Origin: Acetobacter vaccinii
GTDB taxonomy: Bacteria > Pseudomonadota > Alphaproteobacteria > Acetobacterales > Acetobacteraceae
DNA: 64,000 nucleotides
Assembly (NCBI RefSeq): GCF_008365315.1
Contig: NZ_CP043506.1
Location: 1,532,001 to 1,596,000, forward strand
Direction: 5' to 3'
Both the position numbers and the translations under genes were made by a program. Shown one piece after another: positions 42,247-51,447 of this stretch (position 1 is its first letter; the number at the start of each line of letters is the position of its first letter). Under the pieces are notes generated by a model. It was not told where the DNA came from. It saw only the letters and a list, made by a program, of their open reading frames with translations, and did no database searches.

Positions 42247-42281
42247 AAAAGGGCGCTTCCCATGGCGGGGAGCGCCCTTTT
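42247..42281. terminator. Bidirectional intrinsic terminator
   Basis: AAAAGGGCGCT (42247-42257) and AGCGCCCTTTT (42271-42281) form an 11-bp perfect stem, extended inside by further pairing of CCC and GGGG. A-runs and T-runs flank the G/C core on both strands, so it can serve the plus-strand GNAT gene and the minus-strand mlaC gene. Confidence 0.9.
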
Positions 42282-42355
42282 ATAGTCCAACCTTTGCCCG
42301 CACTGCCTGACATCCTGTTTAAAGGGATGCTGTGGCGTCTGGGCGGGCTTAGGCC

Positions 42356-42985
42356 TTAGTTGTTCGTGGCAGCCTGTGTGTGGTGGTCAAGCTGCTTCTG
42401 CAGGGCTTTGAGCAGGGTATCCACACTGCCGCCGTTGCGGGCGACAAAGGCGGAGTAGTCATTGCGCTGTGTCAGGCGCAGGCTTGCACCTTCCCCAATC
42501 ACATCCACCACCTTGGGGCTGCCGGACTGGTAGCCGACAATCCACTGCATGGTCGCGGGAGGCTGCTGCGGGCGGACAAGAGTCGCGTCCACGGCGTCAT
42601 CATCCCCGTTCTTGCTCACCCCACCGATGGTAAAGCTGACACCGCGATATTCGCCCAGCTTGTCGGTAATGGCGTTAACAAGCACCTGATGGAACAGGCT
42701 GAGGTAACGGCTTTTCTGTTCCGGTGTGGCTACTTTCCAGTAGCGGCCCAGGCAGTAGCGGCCGATCCCGTCAATATCGACGTTCTGCTGCACAAGAGGC
42801 AGCACCTTCTGCTTTTTTTCCGCCAGACTCACAGGGCTGTTGACGATTGTGACAAGCTGGTCGCCGAACGTCTGGATAAAAGCTTTTGCGCTCTGCGCGG
42901 CACGCGCGGGTACAGCGGCCATAAAGCCAGCACACCCCACGGCCAGTACGCTCAGGAGAGTACGACGGCCGACAAGAAAGGTCAT
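42356..42985 (-). CDS. mlaC: MlaC-like phospholipid-binding protein (Ttg2D type)
   Basis: This 209-residue periplasmic protein of the MlaC/Ttg2D family shuttles phospholipids between the outer-membrane MlaA complex and the inner-membrane MlaFEDB importer. The signal peptide reaches the APARAAQ site at about residue 30. Family features: FIQTFGDQLVTIVNSPVSLAEKKQKVLPLVQQNVDIDGIGRYCLGRYWKVATPEQKSRYLSLFHQVLV, then VGYQSGSPKVVDVIGEGASLRLTQRNDYSAFVARNGGSVDTLLKAL. It lies 23 bases after mlaA and is translated with it. Confidence 0.9.
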   Translation of the reverse strand: MTFLVGRRTLLSVLAVGCAGFMAAVPARAAQSAKAFIQTFGDQLVTIVNSPVSLAEKKQKVLPLVQQNVDIDGIGRYCLGRYWKVATPEQKSRYLSLFHQVLVNAITDKLGEYRGVSFTIGGVSKNGDDDAVDATLVRPQQPPATMQWIVGYQSGSPKVVDVIGEGASLRLTQRNDYSAFVARNGGSVDTLLKALQKQLDHHTQAATNN

Positions 42986-43008
42986 ATCTGCGCTACCTTG
43001 TGTTGTTG

Positions 43009-43845
43009 TTACTGGTACCAGGCAGGCACCGTGGCGCGGTGATCATTCTTGATCGCCTCGGCCTGGGCTTTGCGCTGCTGCTGGTAGGCGCTTCGGATGG
43101 TGGCGTAGGGGTCGAGCGCATCGCGCTCAAGGGCGTCCAGGTCGTCCAGATGTTCGGAACGGCCCTGAATGACGCCAAACATGTTGTAAGCCCAGTTGAA
43201 GCTGATCAGCCCATAACCACGCGGGACATAGTTCCACGGGGACAGGCCCTGATCAATCCCGTAACCGATTCCATCACGGAAGGAGGACGGACCCATGGGC
43301 AGGAACAGGTATGGCCCGGAGGAAATGCCCCAGTTGGCCAGGGTCAGGCCTGCGTCGTTGTCATGGTGGGGAAAGCCCGCCATTTTGGCAACGTCGATCA
43401 ACCCGCCGATCCCGACAGTCATGTTGATACACCACCGCGCGAAGGAGTCGCCCGCCCGGCGTGGCTTGCCTGCCCCCACGTCGTTGAAGAACACGGACGG
43501 TTCATTCATGGTCGTGATCATGTTGCCCAGCGAATTGCGGACCGCACGCGGGACTGACCACACATAGGCCCGGGCAACGGGCTTAAGGGCGTATTTATCC
43601 ACCTTCATGGTCATTCTGAAGGTCATGCGGTTCAGCGGTTCGTAGGGGTCGTTGGCGGCTTTGTATTCGGCCAGGGCATCGGGGTCCGTGGGGACGGGGG
43701 CCTTGATGGCGCTGCACCCTGCGGTGGTGCCAGCCAGCATCAGGGTCAGGCAGAGTCTTCCCAGGCGGGAACGGTGCAATGCGGGGGAACCTTCCCGCGC
43801 CTGCGTGCGCGGGCGGAGCCGAGAGCCGTTCCGTCCTGAAATCAT
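43009..43845 (-). CDS. mlaA: MlaA-like outer-membrane lipoprotein (VacJ)
   Basis: This 278-residue lipoprotein of the MlaA/VacJ family removes mislocalised phospholipids from the outer leaflet. The lipobox LAGTTAGC lies near residue 43. The start ATG 43845 has AAAGG upstream and gives an unusually long, Arg-rich segment before the hydrophobic core. Family motifs: NDPYEPLNRMTFRMTMKVDKYALKPVARAYVWSVP, VGIGGLIDVAKMAGFPHHDNDAGLTLANWGISSGPYLFLPMGPSSFRDGIGYGIDQ. It is followed by mlaC. Confidence 0.9.
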   Translation of the reverse strand: MISGRNGSRLRPRTQAREGSPALHRSRLGRLCLTLMLAGTTAGCSAIKAPVPTDPDALAEYKAANDPYEPLNRMTFRMTMKVDKYALKPVARAYVWSVPRAVRNSLGNMITTMNEPSVFFNDVGAGKPRRAGDSFARWCINMTVGIGGLIDVAKMAGFPHHDNDAGLTLANWGISSGPYLFLPMGPSSFRDGIGYGIDQGLSPWNYVPRGYGLISFNWAYNMFGVIQGRSEHLDDLDALERDALDPYATIRSAYQQQRKAQAEAIKNDHRATVPAWYQ

Positions 43846-44078
43846 CGTCGCCGTTACCTTTGTGCTATGCGACCACGCCGTGCAGAAGCTGCGGGCCGAC
43901 CTGTTACTGCTGTTTTCTCTAGCATGAGAAACGCCACACGCAATGGCAGGGCTTCTCTGCATGAGGGTATGGGGGGCAGAAATATCCCTGCCAAAAGGGG
44001 GCTTATAAGGGGCGTGGTGGTGTTTTGGTCCGTCCTGTTGCCAGAAAGCCGCACTCTGATCCCCTCTGATAAGGGCGG

Positions 44079-44906
44079 TCAGAGGCCGCGGTCACGTTTG
44101 ATAATGTCCCATGCCGCATTGATGGAAGAAATACGGACCGAGGCAGCCTCGATCTCCTGCGGGCTGGCATTGCGGGCGGCCAGCACGTCGGGGTGGTGCT
44201 GGCGCACCAGGGACTTCCAGTGCGCGCGCAGTTCCTCGTTGGACAGCGATGTGCTGACACCCAGAATGGTATAGGCGTCGTTCTCGGCCATGCTGGCGCG
44301 GGCACGGCCCTGTTCAGCCCTGTCCCATGCGCCACGGCCAAGGCCAAACAGCGCATGCACCCGACGCAGGAATTTTTCTTCCTCCGGGGCCAGGGGTTCG
44401 CCCGGCTCAAGGTCGGCCCGCGCAATGGTGAACAGAATACCCAGCAGGTCTTCCAGCGGGGGGGTATCGGCCCCGTAGGCCTGCCCCAGTTCGCGCGCAA
44501 AGGCTTCGTAATCGTCCGTGCGTTGGCGGGCCATGTCAAACAGGCGGCCCAGTTCGCGCATGTTTTCGGGCGGGACCTGAAAACGGGCTTTGAAAGCGTT
44601 GATTTCCTTGCGGTTGACCGGCGCATCGCACTTGGCCAGCTTGGCGCTCAGGATCACGCAGGTCAGCCCGTAGAGCTGTTCCTTTTTGCCCATGGCGGCA
44701 GCCAGTTTGGCCGCAATAAAGGTGGCGGCCCCACTGGGGTCTGGCCGCTCGCGCGAGGCCCAGCGGTCGCTCCAGCCACCGGTCGGGGCGTTCAGCAGCG
44801 TGCCATTGTCCGCAGCGTGGCCAAGGGCTGCACCCAGTGCGGCCCCTACCGGCCCGCCCATGGCAAAACCGGCCACACCACCAAAAAGTTTACCCCATAT
44901 AGCCAT
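44079..44906 (-). CDS. TerB/J-domain protein (DjlA-like)
   Basis: This 275-residue protein couples a TerB-like helical domain (about residues 60-185) to a C-terminal J-domain (about 208-275) that contains the HHPDVLA motif, so it should stimulate a DnaK chaperone. An N-terminal Gly-rich segment (GGVAGFAMGGPVGAALGAALG) resembles a glycine zipper and may insert in the membrane, as in DjlA. ATG 44906 sits directly before this segment. It is not close-linked to dnaK. It probably acts in membrane or envelope stress (inference). Confidence 0.85.
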   Translation of the reverse strand: MAIWGKLFGGVAGFAMGGPVGAALGAALGHAADNGTLLNAPTGGWSDRWASRERPDPSGAATFIAAKLAAAMGKKEQLYGLTCVILSAKLAKCDAPVNRKEINAFKARFQVPPENMRELGRLFDMARQRTDDYEAFARELGQAYGADTPPLEDLLGILFTIARADLEPGEPLAPEEEKFLRRVHALFGLGRGAWDRAEQGRARASMAENDAYTILGVSTSLSNEELRAHWKSLVRQHHPDVLAARNASPQEIEAASVRISSINAAWDIIKRDRGL

Positions 44907-45053
44907 GTCTGTTTTCTTACCACGCTCTGTCCGTTGGCCCAAATGCAGAGTGCCGCGTGGGTGGGGCAACAGGAATGCACGGGCTTGTGTGCTGTGGGGC
45001 GGGTGGTTTCAAAATCCCGGCAGCAAGGGTGTGTATGGCGGCGGGTAGGGGTG

Positions 45054-45284
45054 TCAGTCTGCGGGCGGAGCCTGTCTGGCCCAGCGCAGGGCATGGACCC
45101 GCAAGGTGGAGGCCAGGGACTGTTCGGGCCCGCGTGCGGCGTCGATCTGGGTGACAAGCTGGGGCAGGGGGAGCGCCTGTTGCAGCGCCATTTCCGCCAG
45201 AGTGGCCCAGAACTCGGGCTCCAGCGCCACGCTGGTGTCGTGGCCTGCCAGCATCAGGGTGCGTTTTTTCAGGTGTGCGCTCAT
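45054..45284 (-). CDS. Small ribbon-helix-helix domain protein
   Basis: This 76-residue protein has a predicted ribbon-helix-helix fold: a beta-strand KKRTLMLAGHDTSVALEPEFWATLAEMA and two helices. Family members are small DNA-binding proteins, but RHH_4 proteins of this type are also found without a known target. Its ATG overlaps the queG stop by four bases (ATGA), so it is translated with the queuosine operon. Confidence 0.75.
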   Translation of the reverse strand: MSAHLKKRTLMLAGHDTSVALEPEFWATLAEMALQQALPLPQLVTQIDAARGPEQSLASTLRVHALRWARQAPPAD

Positions 45285-46360
45285 TCCAGCAGCTCTCCAA
45301 GGCGATGCAGCGCCCAGTGCGCGGCCTCGGCCACGATAGGGTCCGGGTCTGTCAGCAGCGCGGCGGCATGGGGGCGCAATTCTGGCAGGCCCGAATTACC
45401 AATGGCGATCAATACATTGCGCATAAAGCGGTTGCGCCCGATCCGCTTTATGGGGGAGCCGGAAAAGAAAGTGCGAAAGGCCGCATCATCAAGCTGGCTT
45501 AACATGGCCAGTTGCGGGGCGATCAGCTCCTCCCGTGGGTGCAGCTTGGTGTGGGTGGAGGCCCGGGCAAAGCGATTCCAGGGGCATACGGCCAGGCAGT
45601 CGTCACACCCATAAATGCGGGTGCCGATCAGGGGGCGCAGTGGTTCTGGTATGGGGCCTGCGTGTTCGATGGTCAGGTAGGCAACGCAGCGGCGGGCATC
45701 AAGCTTGTAAGGGCTGGGAAAAGCATCGGTCGGGCAGGCTTGCAGGCAGCGGGTGCAACTGCCGCACCCCCCGCCGGATGGGGGAGAGGGCGGGAGGTCC
45801 AGCGTGGTATAAATCTCGCCCAGAAACAGCCAGCTTCCCTGCTGGCGGGATACCAGATTGGTGTGTTTGCCCTGCCAGCCAAGCCCAGCCTGTGCCGCCA
45901 GAGGTTTTTCTGCCACGGGCGCGGTATCGACAAACACTTTGACATCATGCGTTTGCCCTGCCTGCTGTCGCCCGGCCTGCACAACAAATTGGGCAAGATG
46001 CTTGAGCATGCCTTTGACGAGGTCATGATAGTCCCGGTTGCGGGCATAGACCGAAATATTGCCGCAGTCGGGCCGCTGCAATGTTGCCAGCGGGTCACCC
46101 TGCGGCGCGTAGGAGACCCCAAGGGCAATGATACTGCGGGCCTGGGGCCACAGGCCGGTGGGCTGGCTGCGCTGCTCCACCCTGTCAGCCAGCCACCCCA
46201 TTTCCCCATGGTAGCCGTTGTCCAGAAAGTCGCGCAGCCGCTGGCCCACCTCCGGCCCCAGTGCCGCAGGGCAAAAGCCTATGGCGTCAAACCCCAGAGC
46301 AAATGCCTTGTCGCGGATTCTCGCAGCCAGTCTGGTGTTGTCGGGGGGCTGCCCTGTCAT
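45281..46360 (-). CDS. queG: Epoxyqueuosine reductase QueG
   Basis: This 359-residue cobalamin- and 4Fe-4S-dependent enzyme reduces epoxyqueuosine to queuosine in tRNA, the last step of Q synthesis. Two ferredoxin-type Cys clusters are visible: CGSCTRCLQACPTDAF and CDDCLAVCPWN, plus the family start FDAIGFCPAALG and the RCVAYLTIEHAG segment. A HEAT-like C-terminal part follows. ATG 46360 starts ten bases after the tgt stop on the same strand. Confidence 0.93.
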   Translation of the reverse strand: MTGQPPDNTRLAARIRDKAFALGFDAIGFCPAALGPEVGQRLRDFLDNGYHGEMGWLADRVEQRSQPTGLWPQARSIIALGVSYAPQGDPLATLQRPDCGNISVYARNRDYHDLVKGMLKHLAQFVVQAGRQQAGQTHDVKVFVDTAPVAEKPLAAQAGLGWQGKHTNLVSRQQGSWLFLGEIYTTLDLPPSPPSGGGCGSCTRCLQACPTDAFPSPYKLDARRCVAYLTIEHAGPIPEPLRPLIGTRIYGCDDCLAVCPWNRFARASTHTKLHPREELIAPQLAMLSQLDDAAFRTFFSGSPIKRIGRNRFMRNVLIAIGNSGLPELRPHAAALLTDPDPIVAEAAHWALHRLGELLE

Positions 46361-46369
46361 CGGCTGCTG

Positions 46370-47533
46370 TTATGGCACGGGGGGGATGGCGGGCTGGGGC
46401 ATTTCATCCTCCGTCCAGTCTTCCGCCTGCCACCCGGCGCGCAGGGTCTGGGCCAGGGTATTGAGCTGCCCCTGCACAATGGCTTGGCGGATCTGGCGCA
46501 TCAGGCGCTGGTAATAGGCCAGATTATGCCATGTCAGCAGCATGGGGCCGAGGATTTCGTTCGAGCGGAACAGGTGGTGCAGGTAAGCGCGGCTGTGGCG
46601 CGTGCAGGCCAGACAGTCACAATGGGGGGAAATAGGGCGGGAATCGGTCGCGTGGCGGGCGTTACGCAGGTTCAGCGTGCCGCGTTCCGTATAGGCCCGC
46701 GCCGTGCGGCCCGCGCGGGTGGGCATGACACAGTCGAACATGTCCACCCCCCGCATAACGCTGCCCAGCAGGTCGTCAGGCGTGCCAACGCCCATCAGAT
46801 AGCGGGGTTTGTCCTGGGGCATCAGTGGGGTGGTGGTGTCCAGGGTGGCGAACATGAGTTCCTGCCCTTCGCCCACGGCCAGCCCGCCGATGGCATAGCC
46901 CTCAAAGCCGATGTTGGTCAGCGCGGCCACACTTTCTGCCCGCAGGTCGGCCTCGGTCCCGCCCTGCACAATGCCGAACTGGCCGTAGCCTTCCCGCTGG
47001 ACATAAGCCTCGCGCGAGCGGGCGGCCCAGCGCATGGACAGGCGCATGGACGCCGCAATGGCCTCGGGCGGGGCGGGTAGGGCCGGACATTCATCAAAAC
47101 ACATGGTGATGGTGGCATCGAGCGCATGCTGGATGTCGGTCGAGCTTTCGGGGGTCAGCCGGTGCTCCGACCCATCAATATGGGAGCGAAAGGTCACGCC
47201 GTCCTGGTCCAGCTTGCGCAGTGCACCAAGGGACATGACCTGAAAGCCCCCCGAATCGGTCAGGATCGGGCCGCTCCAGTCCATAAAGCGGTGCAACCCG
47301 CCCAGTGCGCGCACCCGCTCTGCCCCAGGCCGCAGCATGAGGTGGTAGGTATTGCCCAGCACAATTCCCGCCCCGGTTGAGCGCACGGCATCCATCGTCA
47401 TGGCCTTGACCGTGCCAACCGTGCCGACAGGCATGAAGGTGGGGGTCTGCACAGGGCCGTGGGCGGTGTGCAGGGTGCCTGCGCGGGCCGCGCCGTCAGT
47501 GCTTTCGCAGGTCCAGTGGAAACGGGTCATCAT
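46370..47533 (-). CDS. tgt: tRNA-guanine (queuine) transglycosylase
   Basis: This 387-residue enzyme exchanges guanine-34 for preQ1 in Asp, Asn, His and Tyr tRNAs. The nucleophile motif [17 protein letters not shown] is clear, as are the substrate-binding [13 protein letters not shown] and the zinc ligands [26 protein letters not shown] (three Cys and His). ATG 47533, in an ATGATG pair, overlaps the queA stop, so translation is coupled. The C-terminus is slightly longer than typical. Confidence 0.96.
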   Translation of the reverse strand: MMTRFHWTCESTDGAARAGTLHTAHGPVQTPTFMPVGTVGTVKAMTMDAVRSTGAGIVLGNTYHLMLRPGAERVRALGGLHRFMDWSGPILTDSGGFQVMSLGALRKLDQDGVTFRSHIDGSEHRLTPESSTDIQHALDATITMCFDECPALPAPPEAIAASMRLSMRWAARSREAYVQREGYGQFGIVQGGTEADLRAESVAALTNIGFEGYAIGGLAVGEGQELMFATLDTTTPLMPQDKPRYLMGVGTPDDLLGSVMRGVDMFDCVMPTRAGRTARAYTERGTLNLRNARHATDSRPISPHCDCLACTRHSRAYLHHLFRSNEILGPMLLTWHNLAYYQRLMRQIRQAIVQGQLNTLAQTLRAGWQAEDWTEDEMPQPAIPPVP

Positions 47534-48606
47534 CTGGCTCCGGTGCAGGGGGCATCAAGGGGGCTGGCGCAGCGCAGCAGGCAGGCATCGCCGTAGGAAT
47601 AGAAGCGGTACCCATGGGTGACAGCATGGGTGTAAATCTGGCGTGCGCGCTCAACCCCCGCAAAGGCGGAAACCAGCATGAACAGGGTTGAGCGCGGCAG
47701 GTGGAAATTGGTCATCAGCATATCCACCGCGCGGAAACGGTAGCCAGGGCGGATAAAAATGGCGGTCTCGCCCTCAAAGGGGTGGACGATGCCATTGGTA
47801 TCGGCCGCACTTTCCAAAAGCCGCAGGGTTGTGGTGCCGATTGCAATAATCCGCCCGCCTGTCTTGCGGGTGGCGTTGATGGCATCGGCCGTTTCCTGCG
47901 TGATAACCCCTCGTTCGGAGTGCATGCGGTGGCGGGAGATGTCGTCATCCCGCACGGGCAGGAAGGTACCCGCCCCGACATGCAGCGTCAGGGTGCGGCG
48001 CTGCGCGCCTGTGGCGTCAACGGCGTCCAGCAGGGCGGGGGTAAAGTGCAGCCCTGCCGTGGGGGCTGCGACAGCCCCGCGGGCGCGCTCAAAAATGGTG
48101 GCGTAATCTTGGGCGTCACGCTGGGTGGGGCCATGGGGGCGGTGGATATACGGGGGCAGCGCCAGCGCCCCGGCCGCCAGCAGGAACTGGTCAAACGCAT
48201 CACCCTGGGCTGAAAAATGCAGGACAGCCCCGCCCCCGTCTTCCAGCGCCTGCACACTGGCGGTTACGTCCGTGCCGGAGAATGTCAGGGTATCACCCAC
48301 CTTCAGGCGGCGGGCATTGCGTGCCAGCACATGCCAGGCGCCGTCGGGCCGGATCTGGTCCAGGGTAATGCCAATATGGGCCTCCCCCCGGCGGGCCTGC
48401 AACTGGGCGCGAATAACGGCGGTATCGTTGGCAACCAGCAGGTCTCCCGCACGCAGCAGGCCGGGCAGGTCGCGCACATGGCGGTCTGCCAGCGCGTCTG
48501 GGCTGCTGGCGTCCAGCAGGCGCGCGGCCTCACGCGGGCGGGCGGGTTCCTGCGCGATCAGGCTTTCGGGCAGGTGGAAGTCAAAGTCTTCTGTGCGGTC
48601 GCTCAT
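47530..48606 (-). CDS. queA: S-adenosylmethionine:tRNA ribosyltransferase-isomerase QueA
   Basis: This 358-residue enzyme transfers and isomerises ribose from AdoMet to preQ1-tRNA, forming epoxyqueuosine. Family start: [25 protein letters not shown]. Other motifs: [39 protein letters not shown], and [19 protein letters not shown] near the end. ATG 48606 is followed by the exact family start. It is the first gene of the queA-tgt-queG-RHH operon. Confidence 0.95.
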   Translation of the reverse strand: MSDRTEDFDFHLPESLIAQEPARPREAARLLDASSPDALADRHVRDLPGLLRAGDLLVANDTAVIRAQLQARRGEAHIGITLDQIRPDGAWHVLARNARRLKVGDTLTFSGTDVTASVQALEDGGGAVLHFSAQGDAFDQFLLAAGALALPPYIHRPHGPTQRDAQDYATIFERARGAVAAPTAGLHFTPALLDAVDATGAQRRTLTLHVGAGTFLPVRDDDISRHRMHSERGVITQETADAINATRKTGGRIIAIGTTTLRLLESAADTNGIVHPFEGETAIFIRPGYRFRAVDMLMTNFHLPRSTLFMLVSAFAGVERARQIYTHAVTHGYRFYSYGDACLLRCASPLDAPCTGAR

Positions 48607-48763
48607 GATGTGGCCGGGTTTACGCAATCACCCTCGGCAAGGCCAGAGGGAATACGGGCGTCTATGCTCCTGGGGCTTGAAGCGCAGGGCGGACAGGGCC
48701 AGACTCCGCCCCATACATGCCAGCGCCATGCCGCTGGCAGGATAACCCATAAGGAGAAAACAC

Positions 48764-48976
48764 ATGTCCTATGCTCTGCTCGACGCGGCCCGCGTTGCCA
48801 AGGCTGCCGGGGTTTCGCTCGGCGTTCTCAAGCAGGCTGATGAGGCATCGGAAGCCCATGTGCGCAAGGTCATCATGATCGAACGGATTGAGGCTCTGGC
48901 CAGTGCGGCTGCCGACTCCAGCCAGGGCGTGACCCTGACATCGGAGGAATTCTGGCTGATCAGCCGTAACTGGTAA
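48764..48976 (+). CDS. Small conserved-looking protein of unknown function
   Basis: This 70-residue soluble protein has no recognised domain. It looks mostly helical (AARVAKAAGVSLGVLKQADEASEAHVRKVIMIERIEAL) and ends SEEFWLISRNW. The ATG has AAGGAG six bases upstream. A YbhB-like gene begins ten bases after its stop, so the two are probably co-transcribed. Function cannot be inferred. Confidence 0.6.
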   Translation: MSYALLDAARVAKAAGVSLGVLKQADEASEAHVRKVIMIERIEALASAAADSSQGVTLTSEEFWLISRNW

Positions 48977-48986
48977 GGGGGCTGTC

Positions 48987-49481
48987 ATGGCTTTTGTGCT
49001 GACAAGCCCGGGGTTTGAAACCGGGCAGATTCTGCCACAGGCACAGGTATACAATGGCATGGGGCAGTCAGGGGCTAATTTGTCCCCCGCACTGCACTGG
49101 CAAGGCGCGCCCGAAGGGACAAAGAGCTTTGTCATTACCGCCTATGACCCGGACGCTCCTACAGGATCAGGCTGGTGGCACTGGGTGGTGGTGAATATTC
49201 CCCCCACTGTGACCAGTGTTCCCGAAGGGGCCGGGTCGGGCAAGGGTGGCCTGCCGGAGGGTGCTTTGCAGGTCCGTACCGATTTTGGTGCGCCGGGCTA
49301 TGGCGGGGCAGCGCCACCGCCGGGGCACCTGCACCGGTATGTATTTACCGTCTATGCGCTGGATGTGCCCAGTCTGGATGTCACGGCTGATTCCAGCCCG
49401 GCTTTGGTGGGCTTTATGGTCCACCACCATCAACTGGCTGCCGCAAGGCTGACAGCCCTGTATGGTGGCGTAGCCCGTTAG
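48987..49481 (+). CDS. YbhB/YbcL-family PEBP-like protein
   Basis: This 164-residue phosphatidylethanolamine-binding-protein homologue is of the bacterial YbhB/YbcL group. Motifs: NLSPALHWQGAPEGTKSFVITAYDPDAP, GWWHWVVVNIPPTV, and LHRYVFTVYALDVPSLDV. These bind anionic small ligands; no enzyme activity is established for the bacterial members. There is no signal peptide, so it is cytoplasmic. A bidirectional terminator follows. Confidence 0.9.
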   Translation: MAFVLTSPGFETGQILPQAQVYNGMGQSGANLSPALHWQGAPEGTKSFVITAYDPDAPTGSGWWHWVVVNIPPTVTSVPEGAGSGKGGLPEGALQVRTDFGAPGYGGAAPPPGHLHRYVFTVYALDVPSLDVTADSSPALVGFMVHHHQLAAARLTALYGGVAR

Positions 49482-49490
49482 TGGGCGTTG

Positions 49491-49520
49491 CCTGCCACGT
49501 GTGACACCATACGTGGCAGG
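49491..49520. terminator. Perfect hairpin between convergent genes
   Basis: CCTGCCACGT (49491-49500) and ACGTGGCAGG (49511-49520) form a 10-bp perfect stem with a 10-base loop between the YbhB-like gene and the minus-strand MetF-like gene. A short CTTT follows on the plus strand. Confidence 0.7.
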
Positions 49521-49529
49521 TGCTTTAAG

Positions 49530-50279
49530 TTACGTCAGGCTTGCCATCAGCGGGGGCAGATACTGCTCCAGCTTGACGCGCACGGGCATAAGATACGCAT
49601 GCCCCGCATCATCAGAGAGTTCTTTCAGCACCGCACTGGCAAAGGCGATGTTTGCGTCCAGCGTGGGTGAGAAGTCATGCGGGAACACAACGTGGTTGGT
49701 GGTTTCCCAATAGGAGCGCGAGCGCGGGCCTATGACGGGGCAAAGCCCCCAGAACACACACTCGTCCCGCATCCATTCCCGGCACAGGTCAAACAGCCTG
49801 CGGTCAAAAACCGGCTGCGTGAAAAAGCCGCTGGCCCCGGCCTCCTTCTTGCGGGCCACGTCCTCCAGCTCCTGCCAAGGGGCGCGGCGGTAGGGGTCAA
49901 AGGCTGCGTAAAGGCGCAGGTGCGGGGCTTCACGCCGGTAACGGCGGATCACGCTTTCCGTGCTGTTGGGGTATGTCCTGCGTGACAGGTCGGCGGGTGG
50001 GTCGCCGTGGACAATCAGGATTTCCTGCAGGTCTGGCTGGTCCGCACCGGGCAGTGGGGCATCAGGTGCTATGTCGATCGCGCGGATATGCGGGATAACC
50101 CGCCCGTAGACAGGCTGCGCCAGCCGTGCGGCCTCCCAGCTGCGCAGGGGGAAGCGGGTCAGGTCAGGCACGTTGAGCGTATCCGCCGCAGGCATGAGCG
50201 TGCGGACAGCGTGTACCTCCTCCAGCAGGGCTTCCGCCGAGCGGGGGACCAGTTCGACCGAAAGGCGGGCCAAGCTCAT
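49530..50279 (-). CDS. Short methylenetetrahydrofolate reductase-like protein
   Basis: This 249-residue protein has the MetF/MTHFR beta-barrel pattern: [58 protein letters not shown] and [23 protein letters not shown]. Full MetF proteins are about 290-300 residues, so it is a compact version. Folate partner FolD lies immediately upstream and overlaps by four bases (ATGA), supporting a one-carbon role. Whether it reduces methylene-THF is not certain. Confidence 0.8.
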   Translation of the reverse strand: MSLARLSVELVPRSAEALLEEVHAVRTLMPAADTLNVPDLTRFPLRSWEAARLAQPVYGRVIPHIRAIDIAPDAPLPGADQPDLQEILIVHGDPPADLSRRTYPNSTESVIRRYRREAPHLRLYAAFDPYRRAPWQELEDVARKKEAGASGFFTQPVFDRRLFDLCREWMRDECVFWGLCPVIGPRSRSYWETTNHVVFPHDFSPTLDANIAFASAVLKELSDDAGHAYLMPVRVKLEQYLPPLMASLT

Positions 50280-51187
50280 GACGGGGTTTCTCCCACCTGC
50301 ATGCGGGCCGCGGTCAGGGTGTTTTCCAGCAGGCAGGCAATGGTCATGGGGCCTACACCGCCGGGCACGGGGGTAATGCGGCCTGCGACCTGCACGGCTT
50401 CATCAAACGCTACGTCACCGACTAGACGGGTCTTGCCATCGGGTGTCTGGGCGCGGGTAATGCCCACGTCAATGATTGTTGCACCGGGTTTGATCCAGTC
50501 CCCCCGCACCAGTTCACGGCAGCCGGTGGCTACGACCAGAATATCGGCCTGCCGCGCCAGTGCTGCTGTGTCGCGCGTGTGGATATGGGCGATCGAGACA
50601 GTGCAGCCCTCGGCCAGCAGCAGCATGGCCAGCGGCTTGCCCACAAGGTTGGAGCAGCCGATGACCACGGCATGCTGGCCTTTCATGTCCCCCAACTGGT
50701 CGCGCAGCAGCAGCAGGCAGCCCAGTGGCGTGCAGGGCACAATGCCGGGCAGGTTCATGGCCAGACGCCCGGCGTTGACCTCACCCAGCCCGTCCACATC
50801 TTTTTCCGGCTGGATGGCATTGGTCACGCGCCGCGCATCAATACCCGCAGGCAGGGGGAGCTGGACCAGAATACCGTGGATGGCGGCGTCGTTGTTCAGC
50901 CGCTCGATCAGGTCGAGCAGTTCTGTCTCGGACGTGGTCTCGGGCAGCATGTGCATGAAGGAGCGCATGCCCGCATGGTGGGTCTGGATGGCCTTGTTGC
51001 GGACATAGACCTCGCTGGCCGGGTCGTTGCCGACCAGAATGACCGCAAGCCCAGGGGTCACGCCATGCCTGTCATGAAAGGCCAGCACGTCCTCGCGGAT
51101 GCGATGGCGCAGCGTGGCGGCATGGGCCTTGCCGTTGATCAGGATTGCCTGATGGTCGGAAGTAAGGGGGGAAGATGTGCTGTTCAT
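50276..51187 (-). CDS. folD: FolD, methylenetetrahydrofolate dehydrogenase/cyclohydrolase
   Basis: This 303-residue bifunctional enzyme interconverts 5,10-methylene- and 10-formyl-THF. Motifs: [23 protein letters not shown] (catalytic Lys), [51 protein letters not shown] (NADP site) and [22 protein letters not shown] 51187 is chosen; further in-frame codons above it are out of family. It is translationally coupled to the MetF-like gene downstream. Confidence 0.95.
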   Translation of the reverse strand: MNSTSSPLTSDHQAILINGKAHAATLRHRIREDVLAFHDRHGVTPGLAVILVGNDPASEVYVRNKAIQTHHAGMRSFMHMLPETTSETELLDLIERLNNDAAIHGILVQLPLPAGIDARRVTNAIQPEKDVDGLGEVNAGRLAMNLPGIVPCTPLGCLLLLRDQLGDMKGQHAVVIGCSNLVGKPLAMLLLAEGCTVSIAHIHTRDTAALARQADILVVATGCRELVRGDWIKPGATIIDVGITRAQTPDGKTRLVGDVAFDEAVQVAGRITPVPGGVGPMTIACLLENTLTAARMQVGETPS

Positions 51188-51322
51188 CAGTCCTGCCGCC
51201 GTTTTATCGTGCGTGAAAAGGGTAAGAGATGTCCCGCGGGGCATACGCAAAAAAACGCTGTTCGACAATGCTGGTGGCCGCCAGCCGCTGATTCTGGTGC
51301 CTGCCAGGGTTTGGAGGGAGAG

Positions 51323-51395
51323 CGTGTTTTTGGGGTATCACCTTTTTTCAGGGCAGTGATGGTCTCTGAGGTTTTTTGGGAAAAGCTTCCCCCAA
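51323..51395. repeat. Intergenic G/T-run repeats with a hairpin
   Basis: Two imperfect copies of a GTTTTTGGG-type block, near 51325-51334 and 51371-51380, lie in the 260-base gap. The second continues into an inverted repeat GGGAA-AAGC-TTCCC (51378-51391) framed by TTGGG and CCCAA. It resembles the degenerate TTTTGGGGAAGCTT-type intergenic repeats I associate with acetic acid bacteria, but that is memory, not a search. Confidence 0.3.
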
Positions 51396-51447
51396 GGCTA
51401 CTGGAAACTTGCAGGGTATTGCGCGGGTCTGCTTTGGGGTTGCCGCT

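Noticed and set aside
45512..47080. Long open frame antisense to queG and tgt
   Set aside because: Both opposite genes are certain; this frame is compositional.
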